In this document: positions 8,724 through 16,850 of the stretch, in pieces | Layout of the letters: every line of letters begins with the position of its first letter | How positions within the stretch are numbered: position 1 is the stretch's first letter | Source: CAZHHH01 sp052400685 | Lineage (GTDB): Bacteria > Bacteroidota > Bacteroidia > Bacteroidales > Marinilabiliaceae | Strand: one strand, 5' to 3' | Length of the DNA stretch: 64,000 nt | NCBI GenBank assembly: GCA_052400685.1 | Contig: JBQTGJ010000003.1 | Program-made: the position numbers and the translations under genes | The notes under the pieces: model-generated | Databases searched by the model: none | What the model was told of the DNA's origin: nothing | What the model saw: the letters and a program-made list of their open reading frames with translations, nothing else

Positions 8724-8813
8724 ATGATTATAATTTGTTTTTCAGTTGCCATATGGAACTCGCCGGGATAATCATACTTCTGTGTGTGAAATAATTCCCA
8801 TGGCTCGTTTCAT
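8724..8813 (-). promoter_or_regulatory. Hairpin leader module copy L1 (upstream of usp)
   Basis: Read on the minus strand, this 90-nt unit starts ATGAAACGAGCCATGGGAA and ends AAACAAATTATAATC, with the following AT completing a CATATG over the usp start. It has a 13-codon open frame MKRAMGIISHTEV (8813 down to 8772). GCCATGGGAA can pair with TTCCATATGGC across a loop containing CACACAGAAGTATGATTAT. It differs from copy L6 near 52.8 kb at only three positions. Five other copies lie at 39661-39838 and 52783-53063. Confidence 0.8.
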
Positions 8814-8865
8814 CGCTATAAAAAATTTTAATTATCGTAGTCGTATTAAAAATAGATATTTATAT

Positions 8866-8873
8866 CAAATATA
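8866..8873 (-). promoter_or_regulatory. -7 promoter element for the leader-usp transcript
   Basis: TATATTTG on the minus strand matches TAnnTTTG. It lies 52 nt before the ATG of leader module L1, placing the module inside the 5' untranslated region of the usp mRNA. No good TTG -33 element at the usual spacing was found. Confidence 0.4.
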
Positions 8874-9098
8874 TGAACAAGACAATTATCTTTATACCCT
8901 TACCACGATTAAATTACATTAATCATTTGAAAATATCAAGAAATTTTATACTTTCAATTTAGGCTTGGTATTTGTGGTGAAATTTCATATTACTAATTTG
9001 ACAAAAAAATAAAAGAGTGTCATTTTTAATTTGAAAAGAGTTCTGTTTAGCAGAAAATGAGTAACATTAAGAACGTCATTTATTTTAAAGTTTTAAAT

Positions 9099-9605
9099 AT
9101 GAAAAAAGTATTGACCCTTATTATAGCAACACTATTTTTAGGAAATTTACCTGTTAATGCCCAATTGGAGAAATATCATAAAATATTCATCCTGAACTTT
9201 ATCAGGTACATAGAATGGCCAGGTCTCGAAAATCAATTAAGTTTTAAGATTGGTATTTTAAGTGAAAACCACCCACTCACCAATGAATTAAAAGCTGCTG
9301 CAAAAGATTACAAATTGGCAGGAAAACCCATTGAAGTTGTTGAATTTAAGTCAACAGATGATTTAACAGCCTGTCATATTTTATTTGTACCCAACAGCCG
9401 TCTGTCTCAATTGCGAAAAGCCGCCAAAATTTTGGCTGGCGTATCAGTCCTAATTATCACCGAGTCCAATGATTTTACGCCAAGTGATGCCGTTATTAAC
9501 ATTCTGGTTCAAAATGAAAAAATGACTTACACCGTAAATGAAGAAAATGCGAAAGAACGACAATTGAAAATCAGCAGTCACTTAATTGAAAAAGCGAAAA
9601 AATAA
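9099..9605 (+). CDS. YfiR-like (DUF4154) secreted protein
   Basis: The protein has 168 residues starting at the ATG at 9099. An upstream in-frame ATG (9057) would add 14 residues in front of a good signal peptide, so the later start is preferred. Residues 1-22 (MKKVLTLIIATLFLGNLPVNAQ) form a cleavable Sec signal. The mature part starts LEKYHKIFILNFIRYIEWP and contains FKIGILSENHPL and ITESNDF, the pattern of the YfiR/DUF4154 family. In Pseudomonas, YfiR is a periplasmic inhibitor of a diguanylate cyclase, but Bacteroidota members are mostly stand-alone, and no GGDEF gene is adjacent here. The role is therefore unknown beyond periplasmic location. It converges with the RelA/SpoT gene, 12 bp away. 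Confidence 0.82.
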   Translation: MKKVLTLIIATLFLGNLPVNAQLEKYHKIFILNFIRYIEWPGLENQLSFKIGILSENHPLTNELKAAAKDYKLAGKPIEVVEFKSTDDLTACHILFVPNSRLSQLRKAAKILAGVSVLIITESNDFTPSDAVINILVQNEKMTYTVNEENAKERQLKISSHLIEKAKK

Positions 9606-9617
9606 ATCTTGTATTTA

Positions 9618-11846
9618 TTATATAATAGCGTCAATTCGGGAAACAGATAATACACCTCTAACACTTTTTACTTTTTTTATCAAAGTGTTCAGTATCTGAT
9701 TATTATTAACAAACACTGAAATAGTCCCTTCAAAGAGACCTTCGGTGCTGTTAACATTAATCGATCTTATTTTAAGGTGAAATTCCTTGGATATGACTTG
9801 CGAAATATTACTTACAATACCAATATCATCCTCACCAACCACCTTTATGGCTGTCAGATAATTGCCTCCGGCTTCTCCGGTCCATTTGGCCTTCACAATG
9901 CGGTAGCTAAATTTATTGTGCATGTCAGGGGCATTGGGACAATTAACGCGATGAATACGAATCCCTCCAGAAACTGATACAAATCCAAACACATCATCCC
10001 CAAAAATAGGATTACAGCATTTCGCCAAAGAGTAATCCACATTGGTCAAATTCCGGTCAATCAGCAGCACATCATCGCTCAGTTGATCTTCCTCATCCGG
10101 CTGCGGGGCCACAAAATTCTCTGCACTTCTCACACCTGCAGACACCTCATTTATCTCCTGCTCCTTACGAGCCTGATGTTGAACAAAGTCTTTAATGGCC
10201 ATCACGTCCAGTTTTTCGATGGCAATATCACGAAAAAAGTCGTGAACACTTTTGTATTTATAGTGCTTAACTAATTGTCCTGTTAACTGGTCAGTAAGCT
10301 CTAATTTCCAATTCTTTAGGCGACGAACAAGTGTTTCACGACCAAATTCGGCTTCTTTGTACTGAATTTCACGCAGGGCTTGTTTTAATTTGGATTTAGC
10401 TTTTGATGTCACCACAATATTTAGCCAGTCTTGTTTTGGCTCCTGATTGGAAGCCGTTATAACTTCCACCTGATCGCCATTTTGCAGGACATGACGTATG
10501 GAAACATTCTTCAAATTGACCTTTGCCCCCACACATTTTTTCCCCACTTGCGAATGAATGTCAAATGCAAAATCAAGAACTGTTGCTCCTTTTGGTAATC
10601 GTATCAAATCCCCTTTGGGCGTAAATACAAAAACTTCTTCGTCGTATAAATTTAGTTTAAAGTCATCTATAAAATCAACGGCATTAAGTTCCGGATTTTC
10701 AAGAATCTCGCGAACATTAGCCAGCCAGTTATCCAGGCCCTGATCACCTTTAATACCTTTGTATTTCCAGTGTGCTGCCAACCCTTTTTCTGCCACTTCA
10801 TCCATCCGATGGGTACGAATTTGTACCTCAACCCACTTATTTTCGGGCCCCAGTACCGTTGTGTGCAACGATTCATAGCCATTACTTTTGGGAATAGAAA
10901 GCCAATCCCGCATCCTGCTTGGATTGGGTTGATACTTGTCGGCCACTATTGAATAAACCTTCCAGCAATCTGCTTTTTCATTTTTTAAATCGCTGTCAAG
11001 AATCACTCTAATGGCAAATAAATCATATACCTGCTCAAACTCCACCTTTTGTTTTTTCATCTTGTTAAAGATGGAGTGAATGGTTTTGGTGCGTCCTTTA
11101 ATATCGAATTTCAGGTTGTGATTTTTCAGCTCCAACTCGATCGGTTCAATAAACTCTTTGATGTATTTATCGCGGGCACGTTTGGTTTCATTTAGTTTCC
11201 TGGCAATAAACTTATACATGTCGCGATTGGTAAATTTCATTACCAGATCTTCCATCTCCGATTTAATGGAATACAACCCCAGGCGGTGGGCCATTGGCGC
11301 ATACAGATAAGACACTTCTGATGAGATAGACAACTGTTGTTCTTCACTATAGAGTTGTAACGTACGCATGGTTTGCAAACGGTCGGCAATTATTATAAGA
11401 ATCACTCTCACATCCTGTGCAAAAGTGAACAGCAGTTTTCTGAAATTTTCACTTTGTATGGACGTGTTCCGCTGATACAATTCAGAAACTTTGATTAATC
11501 CGTCCATAATACCTGCCACATTGCCGCCAAATTGCTTTTTAATCTCCTCAACAGACATCCCCGACCGACAAACCGTATCGTATAACAGGGCGCTGATAAG
11601 CGACGTACGGCCCAACCCCATTTCTTCAAATACAATACGACTGACCGCCAACGAATGAAGAATAGATAATCGGCCAGACAACCGCCTGCTAAATCCGTTT
11701 TTTTTCAGAATGCTGTCAATAGACTGACGAACCTGACGAATATCAGACGTATCGAGAATTCCTGTTGTAACGCGTAATAGTTTCCTGTACGAATTAATAA
11801 TTTCAGTACGTTCATCGGGCGATATAATTGAAGTGGAATCTTCCAT
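9618..11846 (-). CDS. RelA/SpoT family (p)ppGpp synthetase with degenerate HD hydrolase site
   Basis: The 742-residue protein has the long RSH layout: a pseudo-HD domain (about 45-170), a synthetase domain (about 220-370), TGS (about 405-465), a helical/zinc-finger region and a C-terminal ACT (about 665-742). The synthetase has NGYESLHTTV and VEVQIRT...AAHWKYK, as in active enzymes. In the HD domain His64 is kept, but the HD pair reads Tyr89-Asp90 and the following ED pair reads Cys93-Arg94, so Mn-dependent hydrolysis of (p)ppGpp is probably lost. The acidic/basic switch motif is SRMRD, closer to the RxKD type of bifunctional enzymes than the ExDD type of RelA. It is probably the synthesis-dedicated stringent-response enzyme, and a second RSH with intact HD is expected elsewhere in the genome. 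Confidence 0.9.
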   Translation of the reverse strand: MEDSTSIISPDERTEIINSYRKLLRVTTGILDTSDIRQVRQSIDSILKKNGFSRRLSGRLSILHSLAVSRIVFEEMGLGRTSLISALLYDTVCRSGMSVEEIKKQFGGNVAGIMDGLIKVSELYQRNTSIQSENFRKLLFTFAQDVRVILIIIADRLQTMRTLQLYSEEQQLSISSEVSYLYAPMAHRLGLYSIKSEMEDLVMKFTNRDMYKFIARKLNETKRARDKYIKEFIEPIELELKNHNLKFDIKGRTKTIHSIFNKMKKQKVEFEQVYDLFAIRVILDSDLKNEKADCWKVYSIVADKYQPNPSRMRDWLSIPKSNGYESLHTTVLGPENKWVEVQIRTHRMDEVAEKGLAAHWKYKGIKGDQGLDNWLANVREILENPELNAVDFIDDFKLNLYDEEVFVFTPKGDLIRLPKGATVLDFAFDIHSQVGKKCVGAKVNLKNVSIRHVLQNGDQVEVITASNQEPKQDWLNIVVTSKAKSKLKQALREIQYKEAEFGRETLVRRLKNWKLELTDQLTGQLVKHYKYKSVHDFFRDIAIEKLDVMAIKDFVQHQARKEQEINEVSAGVRSAENFVAPQPDEEDQLSDDVLLIDRNLTNVDYSLAKCCNPIFGDDVFGFVSVSGGIRIHRVNCPNAPDMHNKFSYRIVKAKWTGEAGGNYLTAIKVVGEDDIGIVSNISQVISKEFHLKIRSINVNSTEGLFEGTISVFVNNNQILNTLIKKVKSVRGVLSVSRIDAII

Positions 11847-12480
11847 ATTAAGACACTTTTACAACTGTAAAGATAAAAACATTCGGAATAATATCAGATA
11901 GGTAGTTTGGCAATTAGTCTCTTAATTGAACTAAAACACGAATACCGCAATCCATTCGATTTAAAATCCGGCATTTAGTGCTTGCAAGAAAAACCAAACT
12001 TCTGCGCTATAACTTGTCCGAAAGATCAGCTTTTGCTTCGGCAAACTCAAATTTTGGGCGCTTTGCAAGTCTATAATTTGAACTTTCAAACTGGGGCTCC
12101 GGACTTTAAAGTCAACCACGACTTACTGTTTTTCAATTTCGAATTTAATATACAAAATAATTAACTATCAACATATTACGTTAAACTCAACCAACATTTT
12201 TTTTGCAAACGTTGTATACTAATAGCAATGATTCAAATTTTATTGATCTTAAATTCTTTTTTGATCCATATCAAACGATATTATCACATTATCACGTATC
12301 ATTAAAAATTCGCATATCACTCGTTTTTCAGGACTGAATTAAACTTATTTTTATAGAAGAAATATTTTTAGATAATCTGATTGATAAATTGACTTCATCA
12401 AATCTTTTGATTAAATTTAAAATATTCATCTCGTATGAATAGATTATTAAAATTATTGTTAAACCCTAAATAGATCAATT
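11847..12480. other. Gene-free stretch between divergent relA-type and ytxH genes
   Basis: The gap should hold both divergent promoters. 11990-12085 is a degenerate type 2 repeat (CTGCGCTATAACTTGTCCGA then AACTCAAATTTTGGGCGC). A small palindrome, ATTCAT-ctcgt-ATGAAT, lies at 12424-12440, about 40 bp before the ytxH start. The rest is AT-rich, and no open frame or RNA gene was recognised. Confidence 0.5.
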
Positions 12481-12759
12481 ATGAAATCGACAGGCGCATT
12501 TTTGACCGGATTATTGACCGGAGCTGCTGTTGGCGCAGCTCTGGCTTTATTATATGCCCCCGAAAAAGGGGATATTACAAGAGCCGAAATTAAAAAGAAA
12601 ATGGCTGAAATGGAAAAAGAGCTTTCTCGTTTGCGTGACAAGCTGAAAGAAAAAGGTGGCGAGTTAAAGGATGATATAAAAAAGCGTATTCAAGAAGTAG
12701 AAGCTCGTCTTGAGGAATTGATGCAACAGTACAAAAAAGTATCTGAGAAAACCAAATAA
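12481..12759 (+). CDS. YtxH domain small membrane-associated stress protein
   Basis: The 92-residue protein has an N-terminal glycine/alanine-rich hydrophobic segment (FLTGLLTGAAVGAALALLYAP, about 7-27). The PEKG turn typical of YtxH follows, then a long charged coiled coil (about 35-90) rich in Lys and Glu. YtxH proteins are small envelope- or stress-associated proteins of unknown biochemical role, in Bacteroidota usually next to holin-like DUF1469 proteins, as here. The next gene starts 111 bp downstream after a terminator-like hairpin, so the downstream pair is probably only partly co-transcribed. Confidence 0.85.
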   Translation: MKSTGAFLTGLLTGAAVGAALALLYAPEKGDITRAEIKKKMAEMEKELSRLRDKLKEKGGELKDDIKKRIQEVEARLEELMQQYKKVSEKTK

Positions 12760-12779
12760 CATTATTGATTATCAGTCGA

Positions 12780-12819
12780 TACTGCCTCCGTAAATTCAAT
12801 TCGGGGGCAGTACTTTTTT
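12780..12819 (+). terminator. Rho-independent terminator after ytxH
   Basis: The stem TACTGCCTCCG / CGGGGGCAGTA with one mismatch flanks an 11-nt AT-rich loop and is followed by a run of six or seven T. It lies 20 bp after the ytxH stop codon. Confidence 0.85.
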
Positions 12820-12870
12820 AGTCCAATAAAAATAGAAACTGAAATCAAGCCATTTAAAACTCTACCAATC

Positions 12871-13242
12871 ATGATTCAGGATGAATTAAAAGAAAACTTC
12901 GACGAAGTAAAATCAGAATTTGAGAACTATGTAGATAAGCGAATCGACCTGTTAAAACTTCATATTGTAAATGAGTTATCGCGTTTTACAGCAGGATTTG
13001 CCGTTAAGATGGGTATTTTATACCTGTTTTTTTTCGTGCTATTGTTTCTTTCGTTGGCTTTGGCCTTTTTTTTGGGCGCGATGCTTCACTCAACCGGTTG
13101 GGGATTCATCATTGTTGCCGGTATCTACCTTTTACTGTCTGTTATTTTTTTCCTAATGCGTGGCATTATTGTACATCGGCCAGTTATCCGTTCCTTTATC
13201 AATTTATTTTTTCCAAAATTCGATACCAATGAAGAGGCCTAA
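12871..13242 (+). CDS. Phage-holin-like inner membrane protein (DUF1469 / holin_3_6 type)
   Basis: The 123-residue protein has an N-terminal amphipathic, acidic helix (about 1-40) and two strong membrane segments (about 45-72 and 77-98), ending in a short basic/aromatic tail. This is the layout of the so-called phage holin superfamily III / DUF1469 proteins, which in chromosomes accompany YtxH and DUF883-type proteins and are thought to act in the envelope rather than in phage lysis. No phage gene is nearby. Its last 14 bp overlap the next gene (ATGAAGAGGCC at 13229), so translation is probably coupled. Confidence 0.8.
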   Translation: MIQDELKENFDEVKSEFENYVDKRIDLLKLHIVNELSRFTAGFAVKMGILYLFFFVLLFLSLALAFFLGAMLHSTGWGFIIVAGIYLLLSVIFFLMRGIIVHRPVIRSFINLFFPKFDTNEEA

Positions 13243-13492
13243 GAATGCATACGACCATATAAATTCCTTCAACGACCTTAAAAATGAGCAGTTTCGTTTA
13301 TTATATGAAACCCGTTTGGCGCGTCGTAAACTTGAAATGTCGGTATTGGAGCTTCAGTCAACGCTGAGTCCTATACGTCTGCTAGGAACACTTTTCTCGG
13401 AGTGGGTAAAGCCAGTTAAAGCTGGTATAAAACAATGGCTTGTGGATTTTATCCGGGGGAATTCGAAACAGGATCGTGAAGAGGTAAAATAA
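13229..13492 (+). CDS. Small hypothetical protein, third gene of the ytxH/holin-like cluster
   Basis: The 87-residue frame starts at the ATG at 13229, overlapping the stop region of the holin-like gene. A longer in-frame reading from 13160 would lie inside that gene and is rejected. The sequence MKRPKNAYDHINSFNDLKNE begins a helical, charged protein with a central LARRKLEMSVLELQ heptad-like segment and a hydrophobic/basic C-terminal half (WVKPVKAGIKQWLVDFIRG) that may associate with the membrane. I do not recognise a named family. The tight overlap argues that it works with the holin-like protein in the same envelope function. Confidence 0.72.
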   Translation: MKRPKNAYDHINSFNDLKNEQFRLLYETRLARRKLEMSVLELQSTLSPIRLLGTLFSEWVKPVKAGIKQWLVDFIRGNSKQDREEVK

Positions 13493-13525
13493 ATGGCTAC
13501 GAAATGTTTTTGTCCTATAAAATTG

Positions 13526-13533
13526 TATTTTTG
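13526..13533 (+). promoter_or_regulatory. -7 promoter element for ligA
   Basis: TATTTTTG matches TAnnTTTG and lies 26 nt before the ligA ATG. The nearest TTG upstream (13510-13512) is closer than usual for a -33 element. Confidence 0.4.
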
Positions 13534-13559
13534 CTAGGTCAACAGGGAAAAATAGATTT

Positions 13560-15563
13560 ATGGAACAAAACGACAGTGTCCTTCGATTAAAGCAGTTACG
13601 CGAAGAGCTTCATCATCATAACTACCGTTACTACATACTCAATGAACCCTTAATTTCGGACTATGAGTACGATAAAAAAATGGCCGAACTTATTGATTTG
13701 GAGCATAAACATCCGGAGCTGACTGATGCCAATAGCCCATCGGTTAGAGTCGGCAGTGACCTGAGTTCCGATTTTCGGTCGGTGCCACATAAATATCCGA
13801 TGCTTTCGCTGGGAAACACTTACTCAGAAGAAGAATTACGCGATTTTGTGAATCGCGTTGAAAAAAATATTGGGCATCCTGTTACTTTTGTCTGTGAGTT
13901 AAAATACGATGGAACGGCCATTTCACTGACGTATGAAAAAGGCATGCTGGTATTGGGCGTTACCCGTGGCGATGGCGTCATGGGCGACGATGTAACAGCC
14001 AATGTGCGTACCATAAAAAGCATTCCCTTAAAATTACATGGCAATTATCCCGAATTATTTGAAATTCGTGGCGAAATATTCATGCCACATGTCGGTTTCG
14101 ACCAGATTAATGCGGAACGCGAAGCCGCCGGAGAGTTAGCTTTTGCCAATCCTCGTAATGCGGCGGCCGGCTCACTGAAACTTCAAAACAGTTCACAAGT
14201 GGCTAAACGACCACTGGAATGTTTTCTTTACCACCTGATAACCGATACCCCGCCTGCCAACAGTCATTATGAAACGCTGAAAACGGTTCAATCGTGGGGA
14301 TTACGCATCTCTCCGCACATGCAACTGTGCCGCTCCTTCGATGAAGTCTTTAACTTCATACGCTATTGGGATAATGCCCGCAAAGACCTTCCTTATGACA
14401 TTGATGGCGTAGTGATAAAAGTGGACGATCTGCAGTTACGCGATGAATTGGGATTCACAGCCAAATCTCCGCGTTGGGCCATCGCCTATAAATTTAAAGC
14501 AGAATCGGTTTTTACACAACTCCTTTCTGTTGATTTTCAGGTTGGGCGCACAGGTGCCATCACACCGGTGGCTAACCTGAATCCAGTGCAATTAGCCGGA
14601 ACAACAGTGAAACGAGCCTCGTTGCACAATGCCGATATTATTGCGGCTCTTGATTTACATCTTAACGACGTGGTCTCGGTAGAAAAAGGTGGCGAAATTA
14701 TTCCAAAAATTACCGGCGTCGACGCAGGGTTGCGTCAGCCAGGCTCACCCAAAGTCGCTTTTATAACCAACTGTCCCGAATGTGGCACCCCTTTAATACG
14801 TATCGAAGGCGAAGCGGCTCACTATTGTCCCAATGCCGTTGCTTGTCCGCCACAAATAAAGGGTAAAATTGAACATTTCATCAGTCGAAAAGCAATGAAT
14901 ATTGATGGTTTGGGCAGCGAGACCGTTGCATTACTTTATCAACAAGGGTTGGTGCACACAGTGTCTGATTTATACCGCTTAAAACCATCACATCTGTCGG
15001 GTCTGGAACGATTGGGAAGTAAATCGGCCGCTAATATTGTGACCGGCATCAACGAATCGCGTAAGGTTCCTTTTGCCAGAGTCTTATTTGCACTGGGCAT
15101 CCGTTTTGTTGGCGAAACAGTGGCCAAAACATTGACACAGGCTATGCCTTCAATAAATCAAATAATGAATGCCACCTACGATGAGCTGATAGCCATTGAC
15201 GAGATAGGCGATAAAATTGCAGGCAGCATTATAGCCTGGTTTGCCGACAGCGAAAATCGACGTCTGATAGAAGACCTGCAATCGTTTGGCTTGCAGATGG
15301 AGGCCATTAACAACAAACAGGAAGCGGCTTCCGATAATCTAAAAGGAATGTCAATTGTTATTAGTGGCGTTTTCAGTCGGCCACGTGATGAGTTCAAATC
15401 TATGATAGAGGCTCATGGTGGCAAAAATGTTTCAGCCATATCATCCAAAACCGACCTTGTTTTGGCCGGTGAAAATATGGGGCCGGCTAAACTGGCACAA
15501 GCCCAAAAACTGGGGATAAAGATCATCAGCGAAAATGAATTTATGCAACTAATTGAATCGTAA
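13560..15563 (+). CDS. ligA: NAD-dependent DNA ligase LigA
   Basis: The 667-residue protein has the full bacterial LigA layout. An Ia/NMN-binding segment (HHHNYRYYILNEPLISDYEYD) is followed by the adenylation domain with the nucleophile Lys115 in CELKYDG. After the OB fold comes a Cys4 zinc finger (Cys405, 408, 423, 429), then helix-hairpin-helix repeats (about 450-585, with IDGLG and ALGIRFVGETVA) and a C-terminal BRCT domain (about 590-667). It seals nicks in replication and repair using NAD+. The length matches the family and all catalytic residues seen are intact. The next small gene begins at or just after its stop codon. Confidence 0.97.
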   Translation: MEQNDSVLRLKQLREELHHHNYRYYILNEPLISDYEYDKKMAELIDLEHKHPELTDANSPSVRVGSDLSSDFRSVPHKYPMLSLGNTYSEEELRDFVNRVEKNIGHPVTFVCELKYDGTAISLTYEKGMLVLGVTRGDGVMGDDVTANVRTIKSIPLKLHGNYPELFEIRGEIFMPHVGFDQINAEREAAGELAFANPRNAAAGSLKLQNSSQVAKRPLECFLYHLITDTPPANSHYETLKTVQSWGLRISPHMQLCRSFDEVFNFIRYWDNARKDLPYDIDGVVIKVDDLQLRDELGFTAKSPRWAIAYKFKAESVFTQLLSVDFQVGRTGAITPVANLNPVQLAGTTVKRASLHNADIIAALDLHLNDVVSVEKGGEIIPKITGVDAGLRQPGSPKVAFITNCPECGTPLIRIEGEAAHYCPNAVACPPQIKGKIEHFISRKAMNIDGLGSETVALLYQQGLVHTVSDLYRLKPSHLSGLERLGSKSAANIVTGINESRKVPFARVLFALGIRFVGETVAKTLTQAMPSINQIMNATYDELIAIDEIGDKIAGSIIAWFADSENRRLIEDLQSFGLQMEAINNKQEAASDNLKGMSIVISGVFSRPRDEFKSMIEAHGGKNVSAISSKTDLVLAGENMGPAKLAQAQKLGIKIISENEFMQLIES

Positions 15564-16125
15564 TATTGTGAGCTTCTTAAAAAAAACGAAACTTCGTCTG
15601 GGTGAATACCTCCTAAAAAAGCAATCGCGGGGTATCAGCCGGGAATTAAAGGCTATAAACCTAAAACAGGCCAAATCAGTTGGCGTTATCTTTGATGCAG
15701 GCCAAAAAGAGGACCGTAAAATTATTAGCGATTTTTTACGACCTTTGGCCGATAGAGGTGCAAAATATAGTATATTGGGATTTATCCCCGACATAAAAGA
15801 TCAAAATGATTATATCAGCGATAAAACCTATACTTTTTTCAGCATCAAGGAATGCGACTGGTTATACCGGCCAACAACTAAAGAGGTAGATCATTTTATC
15901 AATCAAAAATTTGACATCCTTCTCTTTTTTGCGGTAAAAGACTATTTTCCATTAAAATGGGTGCTTCGCTTATCAAAAGCAAAATTTAAAGCAGGTGCTG
16001 AAGGTTATTATCATGAAGACCTTGACTTTATGATCAATACAGATATAACATCGACCGCTCAATTACTTAAAGAAATTGAGCACTATTTGGGTAATTTGCA
16101 GGTCGCAGAAAATCAGATGGCATAA
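15553..16125 (+). CDS. Conserved Bacteroidota protein downstream of ligA (DUF6913-like)
   Basis: The frame has 190 codons from a TTG at 15553, overlapping the ligA end, or 185 from a GTG at 15568 just beyond the ligA stop. There is no ATG near the start, so one of these non-ATG codons must be used. The basic N-terminus (SFLKKTKLRLGEYLLKKQ) is followed by a Rossmann-like alpha/beta domain (SVGVIFDAGQKEDRKIISDFL, FDILLFFAVKDYFPLKWVL). It resembles small Bacteroidota proteins annotated DUF6913, of unknown function. Direct coupling to ligA is clear, but whether it acts in DNA metabolism is not known. Confidence 0.78.
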   Translation: MNRNIVSFLKKTKLRLGEYLLKKQSRGISRELKAINLKQAKSVGVIFDAGQKEDRKIISDFLRPLADRGAKYSILGFIPDIKDQNDYISDKTYTFFSIKECDWLYRPTTKEVDHFINQKFDILLFFAVKDYFPLKWVLRLSKAKFKAGAEGYYHEDLDFMINTDITSTAQLLKEIEHYLGNLQVAENQMA

Positions 16126-16168
16126 ATATTGATATCATAATAAAAACACTAATTCAACACTATCAACT

Positions 16169-16753
16169 ATGAAAATTTATTCTTTAGTCACCGTATTGTT
16201 CCTGGGACTTATGCTTCAAGGCTGTTTTTCACATAAAGTGGAAAGAGTGGGAACAGAAGAAAATATTGATTTAAGCGGACGTTGGAATGATTCAGACTCC
16301 CGCATGACGGCCGAAGCCATGGTAGACCAGATTCTGGGAGGTACCTGGATTTCTAATCATTCAGGCGATACCGGTAAAAAGCCGGTGGTTATTGTAGGTC
16401 TGGTTTACAATAAATCGCACGAACATATCGATGCCGAAACCTTCATTAAAGATGTAGAACGGGCCTTCATCAACAGCGGACGAGTCCGTTTGGTTCAAGC
16501 CGGCGATAAGCGCGAAGAGCTGCGTCGTGAAAGAGCTGCCCAACAGGAATTTGCGTCCAAAGAAACAGCCAAAAAATGGGGACAGGAACTGGGTGCCGAT
16601 TATATGCTAAACGGAGACATCAACTCTATTGTAGACTCCTACAAAAAAGAAAAAGTCAACTACTATCAGGTTAATCTGGAACTAACAGATCTCGAGACCA
16701 GCGAAGTAGTTTGGATTGGAGACAAAAAAATCCGCAAATATATTCGCAACTAA
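16169..16753 (+). CDS. LpoB-like penicillin-binding-protein activator lipoprotein
   Basis: The 194-residue lipoprotein has signal residues 1-18 and lipobox LMLQGC, with lipidated Cys19. The mature protein has the LpoB/COG3417 pattern: VDLSGRWND-like opening (IDLSGRWNDSDSR), DQILGG, KKPVVIVGLVYNKSHEHID, ADYMLNGDINSI and a C-terminal VNLELTDLETSEVVWIGDKKIRK. In enterobacteria LpoB is an outer-membrane lipoprotein that stimulates the peptidoglycan polymerase PBP1b. Bacteroidota homologues probably play a related envelope role. The next gene encodes a COG3014-like lipoprotein, a frequent partner in other phyla. A strong hairpin with a T-rich tail separates the two genes. Confidence 0.85.
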   Translation: MKIYSLVTVLFLGLMLQGCFSHKVERVGTEENIDLSGRWNDSDSRMTAEAMVDQILGGTWISNHSGDTGKKPVVIVGLVYNKSHEHIDAETFIKDVERAFINSGRVRLVQAGDKREELRRERAAQQEFASKETAKKWGQELGADYMLNGDINSIVDSYKKEKVNYYQVNLELTDLETSEVVWIGDKKIRKYIRN

Positions 16754-16773
16754 ATATTTGCTGTTAATAAAAA

Positions 16774-16812
16774 CCGTAAGTTGAGGCCATGCTTCAGCTT
16801 ACGGCTGTTTTG
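16774..16812 (+). terminator. Terminator-like hairpin after the LpoB-like gene
   Basis: CCGTAAGTTGAGG pairs with CTTCAGCTTACGG (13 bp including G-U pairs) around the loop CCATG and is followed by CTGTTTTG. It lies 20 bp after the stop codon and 39 bp before the next start. Confidence 0.75.
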
Positions 16813-16850
16813 TACTGTTCTATCAGCAAAGAAATTCCGGACCTTCTCTT

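Noticed and set aside
9057..9098. Upstream start for the YfiR-like gene
   Set aside because: It would place 14 residues before a well-formed signal peptide. The ATG at 9099 is the better start.
12871..13242. Prophage lysis gene (holin)
   Set aside because: It resembles chromosomal DUF1469 proteins and sits with ytxH; no other phage gene is nearby.
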